A stretch of DNA of 64,000 bases from Voacanga thouarsii (GCA_026120185.1 JANUWF010001215.1:178068-242067), one strand, 5' to 3'. Numbered from the stretch's first letter, positions 34,483 through 47,072 are shown. A program made the numbers and translations. The notes: generated by a model not told the origin, from the letters alone.

Positions 34483-35773
34483 AATTGAGTTCCCAAGAGA
34501 ATTAATCTCCATAGTTGAACCTTCAAACTCCAACCTATGTGTGTTCATCTTCTTCATGTAGTAAACTGGAACTTTTTCCAGCTTATTGATCAGTCCAATA
34601 GTCGAAATTTTTAGCCATCATTCCCTCTCAAATGCTGCCAGAAAAATGACCATTTCATTTAGCTTGAGGACTAAAAATTCTAGCCAAAATCGGACTGCTC
34701 AAAAAACTGTGCAAACAAAAAACTTTTCTGGACAGTTTTCGCAGCTTGGTGAGCCAAAAACCAAGCTGTTTCTTCCAGTTTTTCAACCAGCAATTCAACC
34801 TTGTTTTTCATCCATAAAGAAGGCTGGAAACCAGCCTTAAAGGACCCTCCAATGGCCCTTCAAACCTTCTGTAAGCTAACTAAAAAAATGGCAGCAAAAT
34901 CTGCCTAGAAATTTCCAACAAACTTGCTAAAAATCTATTCAGAATTTCCAACTTTGTTTTCTTTTCACCGTTGTCCAAAACTTCCTCCATTTTTCTATAC
35001 AAACTCACCTTGAACAGCCATGAGCAGAGCTTCATCATCTTTTCCAGTGTTCTACTCGAAAAATAGTTCCATGGCTACTCCTAAAATCTCTCCATCAATC
35101 ACTCCAATCAAACTATTAATTGAAGTCCAAAATTTCAGCAAGATATTTCAGCAAACTACCATAGATTAACCCTCAAACAACCAGAAAATTCCTTCACCAT
35201 TGTACACTATATTTCTGCCACCCTAAGGCTCCATCAAACAACACTCATCTCAGCAGAATTCCAGCAAGCTAGTCGGCCATTGTAGCTTCCCAAAAGACCT
35301 TCACCATCAAAGATCTACTTACCATATTTGCTACCACAAAATATTCCCTAAATTATTCTTTTTGAATTTCAAACAACCAGCCTTCCTTTTCCTCTCAAAT
35401 TTGACAATCCAACTACCAAAAGCCATTCAAACAATTCGGCTACCCTTCTCCCAAAAAATTTCTGCCAGCTTCAACCAATTTCTCTCCATTCTCTCCAAAC
35501 CTTCGAGAACACCAAGAACACCTACTACCATTCTCACGCCTAAGACCATCCAAAACCACTTCAATCTTCTCCGAAAAACTCCAGATTATACCTACTCAAC
35601 CTTGTGAATCCATTCCTGCAATTTTTAACATCAAACTCAAAAATCAAAGTCTCACTTTTGGATAAAAAATCAGAATTTTCTTGAAAGCTCAAGAACACCT
35701 TCAAGGTAAGCATGAACAATTATCTTCATCTTCTTCCACCTTCAACTTTGATGAGTATATACTAATGAACTTC

Positions 35774-35794
35774 CTCTCTCTCTCTCTCTCTCGG
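35774..35794. repeat. (CT)10 microsatellite in LTR
   Basis: Followed by GGCCGA, the same position and flank as the longer runs in the other family-A LTRs. This is the shortest allele. Confidence 0.95.
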
Positions 35795-37306
35795 CCGAAT
35801 GGTTGCTCCAACCATGGCCATGTTTCCTTCTTCCTCCTTGGACGAATCAAGCTATCCACACAAGAGGATTCTTTCGAAACTACTTCAAGGCAGTCATTAT
35901 TCAAGTAAGCCTTCTCCAATCTCCTCTTTCAAATTCTAGATTCATGTCTCTTGGATGTAGTGGGATGAGGATGGGATATATTTGGAGATTGATTATATGT
36001 TTTGTGATGGAGTTGGGATTGAAGCATGAGAATGAATATGTTTGTTTGATGAAGTTGGGATTGATGCATGAGTTGATTTGTCTTGGTTGAATGTATGGCA
36101 TTTTAGGGTTTGTTGCATGTCTTCATGTTGTGAGTAGTATGAATGATCAAGCATGTTAGAGATTATGTCACCTTTGGTGAATAGGGTTTATGTTCATGCA
36201 TTCTTGTTAAGGCCATGAATAAGATTATGTTAGTAGAGTTTGGATCATGTCTTGGTAGATTTGGATCTATGTTTTATTCATGATTTGGATGTTTTGTTGA
36301 TTGGTGTAGAGTTTATGTTCATGATTATGGTTAGCCATAGAAATTATGATCATGACCTTGTTGTCCCTAAGCTAATTTTATTTCATCAATAAAATGAATA
36401 ACTCTATAATCTCTTCTAGTAATTTCAAAAACCCTAGGAAAATGTGGATTTGGATTATTACATAAAATAATGATGTTTTTATCAAATAAATGATAGATTT
36501 TATTAAAGAAATAAAATATATAGATATTATAGATAATAGTAATAGCAAATAAAATCTTTCATGTAAATAATCATAATAGGTAAAATATTAATTTTGTAAG
36601 TCTTATATTCATAAATACTATTAAAATTTATTTATTATCTTTTAATCAAAACCTATTAAATTTACTTACAACTAATTTTAGTTACCAATTATTTTCTAAC
36701 AATTAATTACTAACAGATTATTATTTTAAATAATATCATCTACGGCCTAGGACCCTTCACCAAATAAACCCTAATTTATTTATAGCAAGTTTTAAACCTA
36801 CAACTTATTAGTATCTAATTCACAAACCCTAGTTATTTTAATATCAAGCTAGATTTATCTTACAAACCATTTATTTATTATCTAGCCTTAAAGCTTGGGA
36901 CATTAGGGTCATGATTGTAGTAAGTTGAGTTAGGATTGTTTATGATGGTTGAATTTTCGCTTGAGTTTAATTATGGTTTATGTTTACCCCAGGCGGGATT
37001 AGGTCAGCTTTTGGAGATCTTTATTCTATCTCGAGTAAAGGATCGGGTAAGCTCCTGTACAAAACTTGTTTGTTGCAAAAAGTTATTATGGCAAGCAGCT
37101 TGTGAACATTGATTTGGTTAAGGCAATTAAGGACTATTTCCTTTCTTATTTCAGTCAAACCAATTATTTGAAAATCAACAAACAATTTTATTCAAACACT
37201 AAACTATTTCTAAAACTGATTTTGACAAAGACTTTGGAAACCCTTAATTGCCATTTTCAAGTATAGTTATGTTTTATCAGTTTTCTCCCAAGTGGGATGA
37301 ACTATG

Positions 37307-37318
37307 TTGAGTACTCAA
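37307..37318. other. TTGAGTACTCAA palindrome, solo LTR 1
   Basis: Exact palindrome about 770 bp before the LTR 3' end. Confidence 0.6.
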
Positions 37319-38088
37319 TAAGGGTAGGCTAATAGAACTAGTTTTAAAGAGCAAGAGTGAGTCTTCTTGCAGAAGGCCACGTCCAGAAGAATGAACTCAA
37401 CTTAGAGAAACGTTAGTACTACTTAGTCATGCCGGTCCAAGCTAGCAGGTTTCAGTCATGTGGACTGTGTGTTGCCGAAATGGACAACTGGTTTTGTTAA
37501 GTGTAGAAAAAGAGGATAATCTTACCCGGTAAGCCAATCATCTACCTTTTTTATCAGTCTGTACAAAGTGTGGTATTCTGACCATTGTTTGGTTATGGGG
37601 CCCAATGTGTGGTAAACCATGGCCGCCCTTTTGAGTGGTTGATTTTATTGTACCCGTATGGTTGGAAAAGCCAAAACGCCACTCTTGTTTTTGAACATTG
37701 TTTATTACTTGCCAATATTTTTCTTATGAAGCTCTTACACTTTGCATTCACGAACTATTTTTCTGAACACTCAAAGCACACACGGACTTATTGAGATTTT
37801 TATCTCATTACCTTTCTTACCATGATTTCAAGTCGATCTTGCTGTGGGGATGAGTAGCTAGTTGTTGCCTACTTGGAGGATATCCTATTATTTATTTTAT
37901 GTCATGCTTTGGGAGTTGAGAGTGAACAATTTGTATTTATGGATTTATCTTGAATTTTTGGATTGTAATAAGTTTTAATTTTGAAGTATTGCTTTATTCT
38001 TGTTGTGTGTCCTAGTTATAAAGACCTCTTGTCCTTTGGACGTAGTGACATCCCCAGCCCTGTTAGGCCTAAGTAGTGGGGTGTTACA

Positions 38089-38740
38089 CATCGACCTCAA
38101 GAGATTGAAGTGTGCTTTTACTCGAAAGGATTTGAACATAAGGTAAAGTTGATGGATGGAATTTTTGGAAGGATTTCAATATCTAATTAAATATCATCCT
38201 AGAAAAGCAAATACAATAGTAAATTCCCTTAGTAGGGAGGCGAATTTATCAGCTCTTCGAACATTACAAATTTTTGAAATTAGAAGTGTTTGCAGTAGAC
38301 GGAGAAATAAGGATAAGTAATACTTCCATTCAACCTGGCTTCCTACAATAGTCGGGAAGAGAGTAAGATGAAGATGAAAAGTGCAAAAGTTAGTGCGAGA
38401 AGGAGGCGAATACAAGAGGAGATGAGTTCTGAAAGGATGATGATGGGATTAATTGCTTGGGGCCGGCATTGTATTTTGAAGCAATATGCAAAGAGATAAG
38501 ATGTTTAGCGGAGGCACCTTGGAGTAAGTATACCACCCATCAAGGAGCCGCAAAGATGTATTAGAACCTAAAACAGCATTATTTGTGGATTGGTAAGGAA
38601 AAGGACAATTCGGACTTGGTAAACAATGTTTAATCTATCCAAAAAAAAGAAAAGAAAAGAAAAGAAAAGCCAATCAACAATGGCCTGGAGGGTTACAACC
38701 GTTATCTACTCTATGGTGGAAATGGAATGAAATTACTATA
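38089..38740 (+). pseudogene. pol: Element C RNase H, second part, and integrase N-terminus
   Basis: Resumes with DLKRLKCAFTRKDLN, then a broken YHPRKANTIVNSL segment that ends RNase H. The following integrase zinc-binding region is too decayed to place its histidines and cysteines. An (AAAAG)n run lies at about 38641-38669. Confidence 0.6.
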
Positions 38741-39454
38741 GACCTCATTATAGGATTATTTATGAAAGTGGAGTGGCAAGATACTATTGGGTGATGATGG
38801 ATCGATTGGCTAAGTCTACTCATTTCATTTCTATTAATTAATGAAATTCCTTAGAGCAGTTAACTGAAATCTATATGGAGGAAGTAATCATACTGCATGA
38901 GTACCCTCTAGTACTGTGTCAGATTGAGATCCTAGATTTACCTCAAAGTTTTGGACTTAGCTATAGTAGAGGTATGGGACCACAATAAAGTTCAGCATAG
39001 CAGCGCACTTATACGCGTATGGATAGATAGAACGAGTAAATGGAATTTTGGAAGACATGTTCTAAGCATGCACTATGAATTTTGGAGTCAAGTAGATTGA
39101 TAATTTAGTGTATGCAGAATTCATATACAATAATAGTTATCAATTAACAAATGGAATGATCCCATTTGAAGCTCTTTATGGAAGGAATGAAGTCCAAAAA
39201 GAAGAATGGGTGAACATGATGCTTTGAGACTTGAAAAAGTCCGACATGCTGTGAAAATAATTAATATTAAATTGGAGGCGGTTCAAAGTTGACAAAAAGG
39301 TCATACGAATCAACGTAAGAGCGATTTGGAATTTGTAGAATGGAATCATGTATTCTTGAAGTTGGCTCCACAATGACAATAAGGAATCAAAGAACAAGAA
39401 AAGACACTAGACCATACCCTATTGTTGAAAGGATTGAGAAAGTAGCCCATCGGT
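38741..39454 (+). pseudogene. pol: Element C integrase core, degenerate
   Basis: The catalytic triad can be placed: D in VMMDRLAKSTHF (38800-38802), D in VSD-stop-DPRF (38922-38924, where CGA for arginine has become TGA), and E in IERVNGILEDM (39030-39032, preceded by CAG to TAG). YAEFIYNNSYQLTNGM and PFEALYGR follow. All three acidic residues remain but stops surround them. Confidence 0.8.
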
Positions 39455-39774
39455 TTGAAGTTACCAACAGAATTTCAAGTTATTCATGGCGTGTTTTATG
39501 TACCTCAACTTCGAAAGTATGTGGCTAATCTTGCCCACATTTTGAATAAAGAACCCATTGAGTTGACTCTAAACTTGAAGAATAAGAAAGAGCCTGTTAA
39601 GATCGTGAAGTATGCTGAAAAGAAATTGCGGAATGAGAAAATTCCACTTGTACAAGTATCGTGGAATCATCTGCTGTGTAAATGGAAACTTGGGAAAAAC
39701 GAAATCAAGGATGTTGAAAAAGTAATCTAGATTTATTCCAAGTATAAGCCAAATTTCAAGGATGAAATTTTTGT
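39455..39774 (+). pseudogene. pol: Element C integrase tail with chromodomain-like segment
   Basis: An open frame of 91 codons (39455-39730) reads EFQVIHGVFYVPQLRKYV, then VKIVKYAEKKLRNEKIPLVQVSWN, then KWKLGKNEIKDVEKVI. The middle part resembles the chromodomain of chromovirus integrases (ILDR..K.LRNK.IPLVKV.W). After a stop, PNFKDEIFVRRGG is the typical polyprotein end, directly followed by the PPT. Confidence 0.7.
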
Positions 39775-39787
39775 AAGGAGGGGAGGA
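39775..39787 (+). promoter_or_regulatory. Polypurine tract of element C
   Basis: AAGGAGGGGAGGA abutting the 3' LTR start TGTAACACCCC. Confidence 0.9.
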
Positions 39788-41903
39788 TGTAACACCCCAC
39801 CTTCTTACTCCCAAATTGCTACTACCTGTAATGGGATGAGAATTTATATCAACAGCCAGAACAAAAGTTGATCGGTATAATGAGACGAATACCTTGGTAA
39901 AATAAAGTTTTGTCGGGACCTGGATGTAATAATTGGATTTATTCTACCTATACCCTAAATTTTTAGAAGGCTATTAAGAACAACAAATAAGAATTTTAGG
40001 GTACTCTAGAAAGAGAAATTGATCAGTACAATGAGTGCAAAACGTGCTACACGGGGTATCGAGGACATTTTCATCATTCTGACCGCGTTCATGACTTCGA
40101 CCGCGAATTTGACCAAGTAGAGAGGGAATTGAAGAATGTAAGTGTTACCAATGGATTCAGTGGAATTTTTGGAGTTGGATAGTGAAATAAAATATTTTTC
40201 CATTATGGACCCGATTTTGGTCATTTTTGAAGAAAATAGAAAATTATGGATGGAAATGGGACGTGTGGCTTCTTATGATTGGTGGATAAAAATAAGTGTC
40301 GTTTAGTGATTGGCTAATGAAGACAAGTGCTTTTGTTAGATTGGTTAATAAGGTCAAGTGTTTCTATTTGATTGGTTGTGATAAGTTGAAATAATTTAGA
40401 AGGCCCACAAGAAATAAATAACAATTACCCACAAGCATGAAGAGTTTGACCAAGTTGGACCACATTTTTGACCTTATTTGACCAAGCTTAATACAGTTAA
40501 TCTTGATTTGAGTAAGTTAATCATGGTTGATTATGCATGGCCATGCAAGATTAGAAAATATCTATTAATTCTTGAGAATTCTAGGAATTTCTACACTTTA
40601 TCACCATATGGACCAAAGAAAACTCACCAAGTGTTGATTCTATGAATGGTTACAAGAACATTCATCCATGAACTTTCTAAAGAATTCCATAGAACTCTTG
40701 AATATTCCAAAGAACACCTAAGTAGCTAAGTGAACCAATCAAGGGCTTCCAAATGTTAAGGCCATTTAATGCACCTTTGACTTGAAGACCATATTCCTCT
40801 ACATATAGGCCATGAAGGCCAACTAAAATGGCTTTAGATAGCCAGAATTTCGGAGTCAAACAAGAGAGAAAAGAGAGAAGAGAAAAGAAAAGGAAATAGA
40901 GAAGAAAGAGAGAGAGAAATCGGAAACAGAGAGGAGAGAAAAAGAGAGAGAAAAGCAAGAAGATGTTGGACTGTTCAGCCTCCAAACGCAGCAAAGAAAA
41001 GGTAAAGATCTACCTTACTTGAAGTAAAGTTATTATATAAAGCATAGAGATCATTTTGGTATATATATATTGTGAGAAGTTTATGTGTGAATTATGGAAA
41101 CTAGTTAGGTGAAGTTGTGTGAAAGTTGTCCTTGTTTGCAGAAAATTCTGGGAGGTTTCATGTTCAGTAAATCTGTAACGTTTCTGGATTTGAACAAAGC
41201 AGGCATATATCTTTGTAGCTAAGGATCATAGAGACATTTTGGAACAAGTTTGTGGTTAATCGGATTTACGGATCAAAAGTTATGGTGAAAATAGTAAAAG
41301 GTGCCAAATCAGTAACGGGATTTTACTACTGGATCTTTGTGTTCAAAACTGAACAAAATGGACAATAGAATTGGTACTCCATGAATTAGAACTTGTAAAG
41401 GAATGTTTTTAGGATATTTTACAATTGATTTGACATCATTTGGATTTGTGGATTAAAAGTTATGGGCAAAACAAGTTAGGGTGTCAGACTGGAAAATTGC
41501 AGAATGTTAAGGAAAGAATGAATAGTGAAACCAAGTCAAAACTACTGAGGCTGTTTTTGCCCGGTACCGTGATACTGGAAGCAGAACACTAAAAACAGCC
41601 TATACAGAATTAAATTTAAAAGTCTTATGGTCATTTTGGTATATCATGGAGCCAAATCGGAGCTGTAAATTGAAAGTTATGTGTAAAACAAAATGGTCTA
41701 TCAAACCAGTGAAATTCCAGAAAGTAGTCCGAAAATGAATGGACTTAAGGGGGACTACTTATGTGATTTTGGATAAATTAATTGGGGAAACATGAAGTGA
41801 ATCCCTTGTTTATGAAGGGAGGAAGGATGTGGAAAAAGAAAAATGAAAGAATTGATCAAACGACAGAAAAACGACGCGAACGAAAGTTAAATGTTTTCCT
41901 TGA

Positions 41904-41983
41904 CCGATGGCTAACCATCGGCCCCATCAACTAAACGACGGTTGAACGTCGGCTCACTGTCGGGCACGTCGGTCGGACATCGG
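41904..41983 (+). repeat. Hairpin/inverted-repeat cluster, C 3' LTR copy
   Basis: The same CCGATGGCTAACCATCGG hairpin (41904-41921) and variants as at 29741. The cluster is cut by insertion F four bases after its end here. Confidence 0.75.
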
Positions 41984-41987
41984 CTAC

Positions 41988-43061
41988 TGTCACAGGTCGT
42001 TTTTTCCACCACCGACTAACCGTGATGCCTGTGACTTGGCTAGGCCCGAGCTAATGTCACATTGGCCTCTATCGAACTCTTTCAGACACTTAAAAGTGAG
42101 CTTGAGTGGTTTCAGATTGAATCACAGTGAAAACGATTGAAAACGGCAATGAACGATATGAAAACGACAGAAAACGACACAAAAACGAAATTTAACCGGC
42201 ACCCGATTGCATGAAAGTAGACATTTCATTGAATTGAAAGTGAGTAAAAAGTATATATACAACAAGTATTGGTGAGGGGGAACACCAATGTTCACAACCG
42301 ACTTAGTTTGCTTCTACCCGATCTCGTTTATGTACGCCCCCTATAATATATGTGGTAAACTTTTTCCAAGTTCCAAGAGTAGATACCGCTTTTCCGAGGA
42401 GGTGGGAAAAGTTTGTCCAATTTCTCTAGACCTAAGTACAAAAAATCTAACTATGAAAATTTATATGCAGGGCTTTCAAGGCCTTAGGAAATTTACAAAA
42501 ATACAACAAAAGTCTATCTACATATTTACACAAGAAAACGGAGGGGCCGACGATTCTAGCTATCAGCTAGTGTTAGGCGGGCGCATGGAGCAGGCCGGCT
42601 CTGGGCATGCAGGCGCGCGGCACGGTCTTGACACGATCTGCTGCTGGACATTCGGGCCTGTGGCACGGTCTGGCACGGGCGTGCGGCATGCTCTTGGCAC
42701 AGTGTCGGTGCTAGGCTCACGAACGTGCGGCACGATCTGACACGGGGTGCGCGGGCATCGTACACGACGGGCTGGTTCGGTCTTTGTGTTGTCTTGCACC
42801 TTCCGTCTTGGGCCTTTGGCTAGTGAGGCTTGAGTGTCCTTAAACATGTCTAGGACATCCTTGACAAGGTCCTGGACGTTCCTAGGCATACTTAGCCTAA
42901 CCATAGGAGGTGGCCAAGTACGCTTAAGAACGTTCGGTCCCTTCGGTTTCCTAAACATGTTCGAAGACACACGAGCGCTCTGGTGGTGCGTCGGGCACTT
43001 AGATTGGGTGTGGGCAAAGTCTTGCCCACGCAAGCGAACTGTCATAGGTTGGCCTGTGACA
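41988..43061 (+). mobile_element. Insertion F: 1074-bp TG...CA element, solo-LTR-like
   Basis: Starts TGTCACAGG and ends CCTGTGACA (9-bp perfect inverted ends), flanked by CTAC on both sides (41984-41987 and 43062-43065). The 5' LTR of C has the empty site. The left third has AAAACGA-type words. The right half (about 42540-43060) is GC-rich with repeated GCGGCACG and CTGACACG-like words. No coding is supported: overlapping open frames on both strands (42288-42740, 42563-43069) reflect the high GC content. The TG...CA ends and 4-bp duplication fit a solo LTR or small non-autonomous LTR element. A DNA transposon is an alternative. Strand is arbitrary. Confidence 0.75.
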
Positions 43062-44645
43062 CTACCCATCGGCTATTTTTCGGCTAAACACGAATTGACG
43101 TGAAAACGATGTTTGATGTAGGTTTAGCAATAAACGGTCAACGGAACATCGAAAATGGTAGAAATGAAGGTTAAACGGCCATGATCAGAAATGATTGCTT
43201 AGGACATGAGGTGAGTCCCATGGATTTCTAAAACTCTTTCTAAAGTTAGTGTGTTTTATTTTTCCATGAAATGCTATATTATATACCGTTTGGGACATTT
43301 TTATGAAAATATGTTTGGAAACATTGAATTTAATCCTCTTTTGGAATTAGAATTCTGGATTTATTTAAATGAGTTCTTTTTTGGAATTGGGTATTTGGAA
43401 AATGTTCCAATTGTCCTTATTGGAACATTTTACGAAAACCTTTGGAACTTGGGTATTCGGTAAATGACCGAAATATCTTTGTTGGAACTCTTGTGAATAT
43501 TTCTCAAATCGGGTAAGGGTAAAATGCCCTGAATACCCTCAGAAAGCCTTTTGGAAATCAGGTATGGGTAAAATGACTTGAATACCCTTAGAAATGAATT
43601 TTGTGATCGAGTATGGGGAAAATGACCAAGTTACTCTTAGAAACACGTTTTGATGTGTAAATTGAACCATTTATCTGGTTTCATCTTGATTTTGGAAAAA
43701 TGTTGTTTTACCCCAAAAACTGTTTTGATATGAAAATTATATTAGATTAGATAACCCTCTGGCCTGATCAATCAGACGGGGTTGGTGACGTTGAGTACTC
43801 CACAAGGACTTTGATCTTTGTACTAGCCTATGTTAGAGATAGACGACCCCAATCAACCTGATCAGTTCTGGGGATTGTTTTACTCCAAATAGGGTGACAA
43901 GACAATGAGATGAGTCATCCTGGCTAGCTGTTTTGAGCCTGGCAACTGCCTATTGATTATGATGGTGGATTGTTCACATGATACCGAGCGGGTACACTCA
44001 GTATGTTCAATCCCTTGCCACCTCGATGATGATTGACATCAGGATTGGGACCCCTGGCTTATGTTGGCAAGTAAAAGCTCCCTAAGTGCAAGGTGAGGTA
44101 CATTTGTACACTGCTCACCGTTCCGGCATGACACAGGTAACGTGTTGTAAGAGACCATGTAGCCGAAGGCAAGGACTACGGGACTTGCATACTGGCCAAC
44201 CTTCTATTGGAGAAGTGCATATGATTGGAAAAAAATAGGGCAATGATTTGAAAGTTAAAATACCGTTTTCTATAAAATTATTGAGTTCTGAATACACTCT
44301 TCATTAAAGAGTTTTCGATTCATTTCTAATGAATAAATGATAGGCTATTTCACAAAATTTTTGTGTACTCTGCTACTTTAATAAAATATTAGCACATACG
44401 GGACTCACTGAGTGATTTTCCACTCACACGTATCTTTTATCTTACCTTTTTGTAGGATCTGGAGTTGGAAAGACCTATAAATAGAGGACGATACCACAGT
44501 GATAGTAGAATAGGTCCAAACGTTTCCCTTTTAGATAATACTCTATTAGATTTTTCATTATAAAGACCCCTTGTCTGGGTAATTGGACAGGGTGACATCC
44601 TAGTATTGATATGCTTCCGCTTTTACCTTTAGTTGGGGTGTTATA

Positions 44646-45198
44646 TATCGGATGTAGATCTCATTTGTGTAAGAACTTTGTTGGGATTAAAGGGTAGTAG
44701 AAGGCTAGAAAAAGGCGACATGGACTTGCGTACTGCAAATGGAGCAAACGTTGCTACACTTATTGTGTGGACAAACGAGCTGAACCTACCTTTAAGATTA
44801 GTTTTAGAACTTCAAACTATTATTATGTACCAGTTTTATTTAAAAATATTATCTCAATTGCATGTTTAGATCTATACGGATTTCATTTAATTTTCAAGAA
44901 TAAATGTTGTTCTTTTTCATTGAATGATATCCACTATGGTTTTGCAACTTTGGTTAATGGTTTATATGTTCTAGACATGGATAATCCAGTTCTCAATATA
45001 AACAATAAGAAACCAAAGATTGATAACCCAAACACCTCTTATTTATGGCATTTTTGTTTAGGCCATATACACGAGAATCATGTTTCTGACTTAGGGTCAT
45101 TTGATTATGAATCATATGGTACTTGTGAGTCTTGTTTGCTAAGTAAAATGATTAAAACTCCTTTTTCTGGAAAGGAGAATAGGTCAAAGAGTTATTAG
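44646..45198 (+). pseudogene. pol: Copia-1 protease end and GAG-pre-integrase domain
   Basis: Resumes exactly where gag stopped, with CRSHLCKN-like protease sequence and then GSRRLEKGDMDLRTANGA. The open frame 44767-45198 gives KNIISIACLDLYGF, CCSFSLNDIHYG and LYVLDMDNP, then the zinc-binding LWHFCLGHIHENHV...CESC of a copia integrase N-terminus. It parallels copia-3 at 55750-56230. Confidence 0.85.
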
Positions 45199-46156
45199 CA
45201 CTCATACATTCTGATGTATGTATCCCAATGTCTATACAAGCAAGAGGAGGTTATAACTATTTCATAACCTTTATCGATGATTATTCACTTTATTAGTATT
45301 TGTATTTAATGAAATACAAATCTGAAGCTTTTGAAAAGTTGAAAGACTTCAAGAATGAAGTAGAGAAACACCTTGGTAAAAGTATCAAGACTCTAAGATC
45401 GAATTGAGGAGATGAATACTTAAGCCAAGAGTTTCAAGGTTATCTTAGAGCTAATGGGATATTATCTCAATGGACTGCACCACATATACCTTAACATAAT
45501 GGTGTATCTGAGAGAAGGAATCAAACCCTTCTAGACTTGGTAGAGACCCTGATAGCTTCTACAGGCTTGCCAAAATCATTTTGGGGGTACGTTCTAGAGA
45601 CTTCTGTTTATATTATAAATAGAGTTCTGAAAAGAAATGGTTCATCCTACCCTATTTTAGATATTCTTTGGCAAGAAACCAAAGTTATCTCACTTGAGAG
45701 TGTGGGGTTCTCCTGCATTTGTTAAAAGGCCACAATGAGATAAGCTTGAAAGCAATTCTGACAAGTGTTTATTTGTGGATTATCCCAAAGAATTTTTCAG
45801 GCATTACTTCTATCTTCCCTCTAAAAAAAAAGTGTTTGTTTCGAAGTATGTTGTCTTCTAAGAGAAGAAGCACATGCTCAAAGGGGATAGTGAGAGTAAA
45901 ACTGAACTTAGTGAAGTTCAGGAACAAATAAACAAGGATCAATCGTCTGATCCCACATCTATTAAGAGAATAGATGAACCTTCTACTGCACAAGGTCTTC
46001 GTAGGTCTAGTAAGATACGTGTGGCACCTGAGAGATAAGAATTTCTCATTAGTGACCACAATGATGTATCACTAATAAATGAAGATGAGCCAGTTCTACA
46101 AGAAAGTTCTAAACAGTTTAGAATTTGACAAATAGCATGAGGCCATGAAGTCATAG
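45199..46156 (+). pseudogene. pol: Copia-1 integrase core and C-terminus, catalytic aspartate lost
   Basis: The catalytic blocks are HSDVCIP (first D), RSN-stop-GDEY (second D changed to N by GAT to AAT, and CAA to TGA beside it), and NGVSERRNQTLLD (E). SFWGYVLETSVYIINRVL follows in a 62-codon open frame (45537-45725). The rest, to 46156, is the variable linker with PSTAQGLRRSSKIRVAPER-like sequence in broken frames. It cannot catalyse integration as it stands. Confidence 0.85.
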
Positions 46157-46825
46157 ATGGATTCTATGCACGACAACCAAGTATTGACTATGGTTGATCT
46201 ACCCAAAGAAATCAAATCTATTGGGTGCAAATGGGTTCTCAAGAAGAAACCTAACATGGATGGTAATATAGTTACCTATAAAGCACGACTAATGTCTAAG
46301 GGTTATTGTCAACAATCTGGTATTGACTATGACAAAACCTTCTCGCTAATAGCCATGCTAAAATCCATCAGGATACTCCTAGCTATCGCCGCTCATCATG
46401 ATTATGAGATCTAGCAAATGAATGTGAAAAAAGCTTTTCTAAATGAAAATTTGACTGAGGAAGTGTATATGACACAACCTGAGGGTTTCACATCCAATGA
46501 TAGCATAAAAGTGTGCAAGCTACAAAGGTCTATTTATGGACTTAAGCAAGCTTTTAGGAGTTGGAATATCCATTTTGATGAAATAATCAAAGAGTTTGAT
46601 TTTATTCAAAACATAGATGACCCATGTGTATACAAGAATGCTAGTGGGAACGCAATTATTTTCTTATTTCTTTATATAGATGGCAAATTGCTAATAGGAA
46701 ATGATGTACCTATCCTACAATCAATTAAAGTTTGGTTGTCCAAGAAATTCTCCATGAAAGATCTTGAAGAAACGACCTACATTCTTAGAATAAGGACCTA
46801 TAAGGATAGGTCAAAAAGGTTGCTA
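46157..46825 (+). pseudogene. pol: Copia-1 reverse transcriptase, catalytic residues lost
   Basis: Blocks in order: GCKWVLKKKPNMDGNIVTYKARL, YCQQSGIDYDKTFSLIAMLKSIR, then after a stop QMNVKKAFLNENLTEEVYM, then LQRSIYGLKQAFRSWN, then LYIDGKLLIGND at about 46670-46705, then KKFSMKDLEETTYIL. This is a copia-type RT. The first catalytic aspartate (QMDVK) is asparagine, and YVDD is YIDG, so both polymerase sites are gone. The frame is cut after KRLL by a family-A solo LTR and resumes as GLSQSTYIDKIL at 51205. Confidence 0.9.
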
Positions 46826-47072
46826 TGTGAAACCCCAGTTAAAACCAACCTTAGAGTAAAGGGGTTGGGGTGCATATCATATTTCATTGCATGTTTAAAT
46901 ATATTTTTATATGATTTTATGTGTATTGAATTTGTGTTTTATAGTCTAGAGGGCTTGATTATGACTATTGAGTGAGAAGGGCAAAATGGTAATTTTTGCT
47001 TGAGGTGGAAAAAGGGAGATAGCTTGAGGATTGAATAGGAAAATATTTTTAGAGGGAAAATAAGAACAAGAG

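Larger units (their letters stand above)
34171..38088 (+). repeat. Solo LTR of family A inside element C
   Basis: TGTGAAGCTC... to ...GGGTGTTACA, 3918 bp, in the opposite orientation to element A. Flanks CACCG (34166-34170) and CATCG (38089-38093) are an imperfect 5-bp target duplication, and the RNase H sequence of C reads across when it is removed. It contains the tRNA-like segment, CT microsatellite and palindrome of the family. Open frames 35362-35607, 35681-35908 and 35803-36090 are LTR sequence without family features. Confidence 0.9.
27616..44645 (+). mobile_element. Element C: Ty3/gypsy chromovirus-like retrotransposon inside copia-1
   Basis: Plus-strand element with LTRs 27616-31442 and 39788-44645, PBS 31445-31457, degenerate gag-pol, and PPT 39775-39787. 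Target duplications are decayed (AACCG at 27611-27615, TATCG at 44646-44650), but copia-3 shows the empty site. It is 17.0 kb as found and about 12 kb without the family-A solo LTR and insertion F. Most of the gag capsid is missing. The shared TGTAACACCC terminus and pol features relate it to families A and B. Confidence 0.9.
39788..44645 (+). repeat. 3' LTR of element C, carrying insertion F
   Basis: TGTAACACCCC... to ...GGGTGTTATA (final CA changed to TA), 4858 bp including F. It is about 3.78 kb without it, close to the 5' LTR. Differences from the 5' LTR are scattered substitutions and small indels. The open frame 40677-40994 (minus) is purine-tract noise. Confidence 0.9.

Noticed and set aside
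34155..34526. 123-codon minus-strand frame
   Set aside because: It spans the border between element C and an inserted family-A LTR, so it is a junction artefact.
41984..43065. Reading insertion F as a CACTA or other 3-bp-duplication DNA transposon (ACT flanks)
   Set aside because: CTAC with TG...CA ends gives a longer duplication and longer perfect inverted ends. No CACTA terminus or transposase is present. It is kept only as an alternative.
42288..43069. Overlapping open frames of 150 and 168 codons on opposite strands inside insertion F
   Set aside because: Both are open because the segment is GC-rich with short repeats. They lack any domain and sit in an LTR-like insertion.
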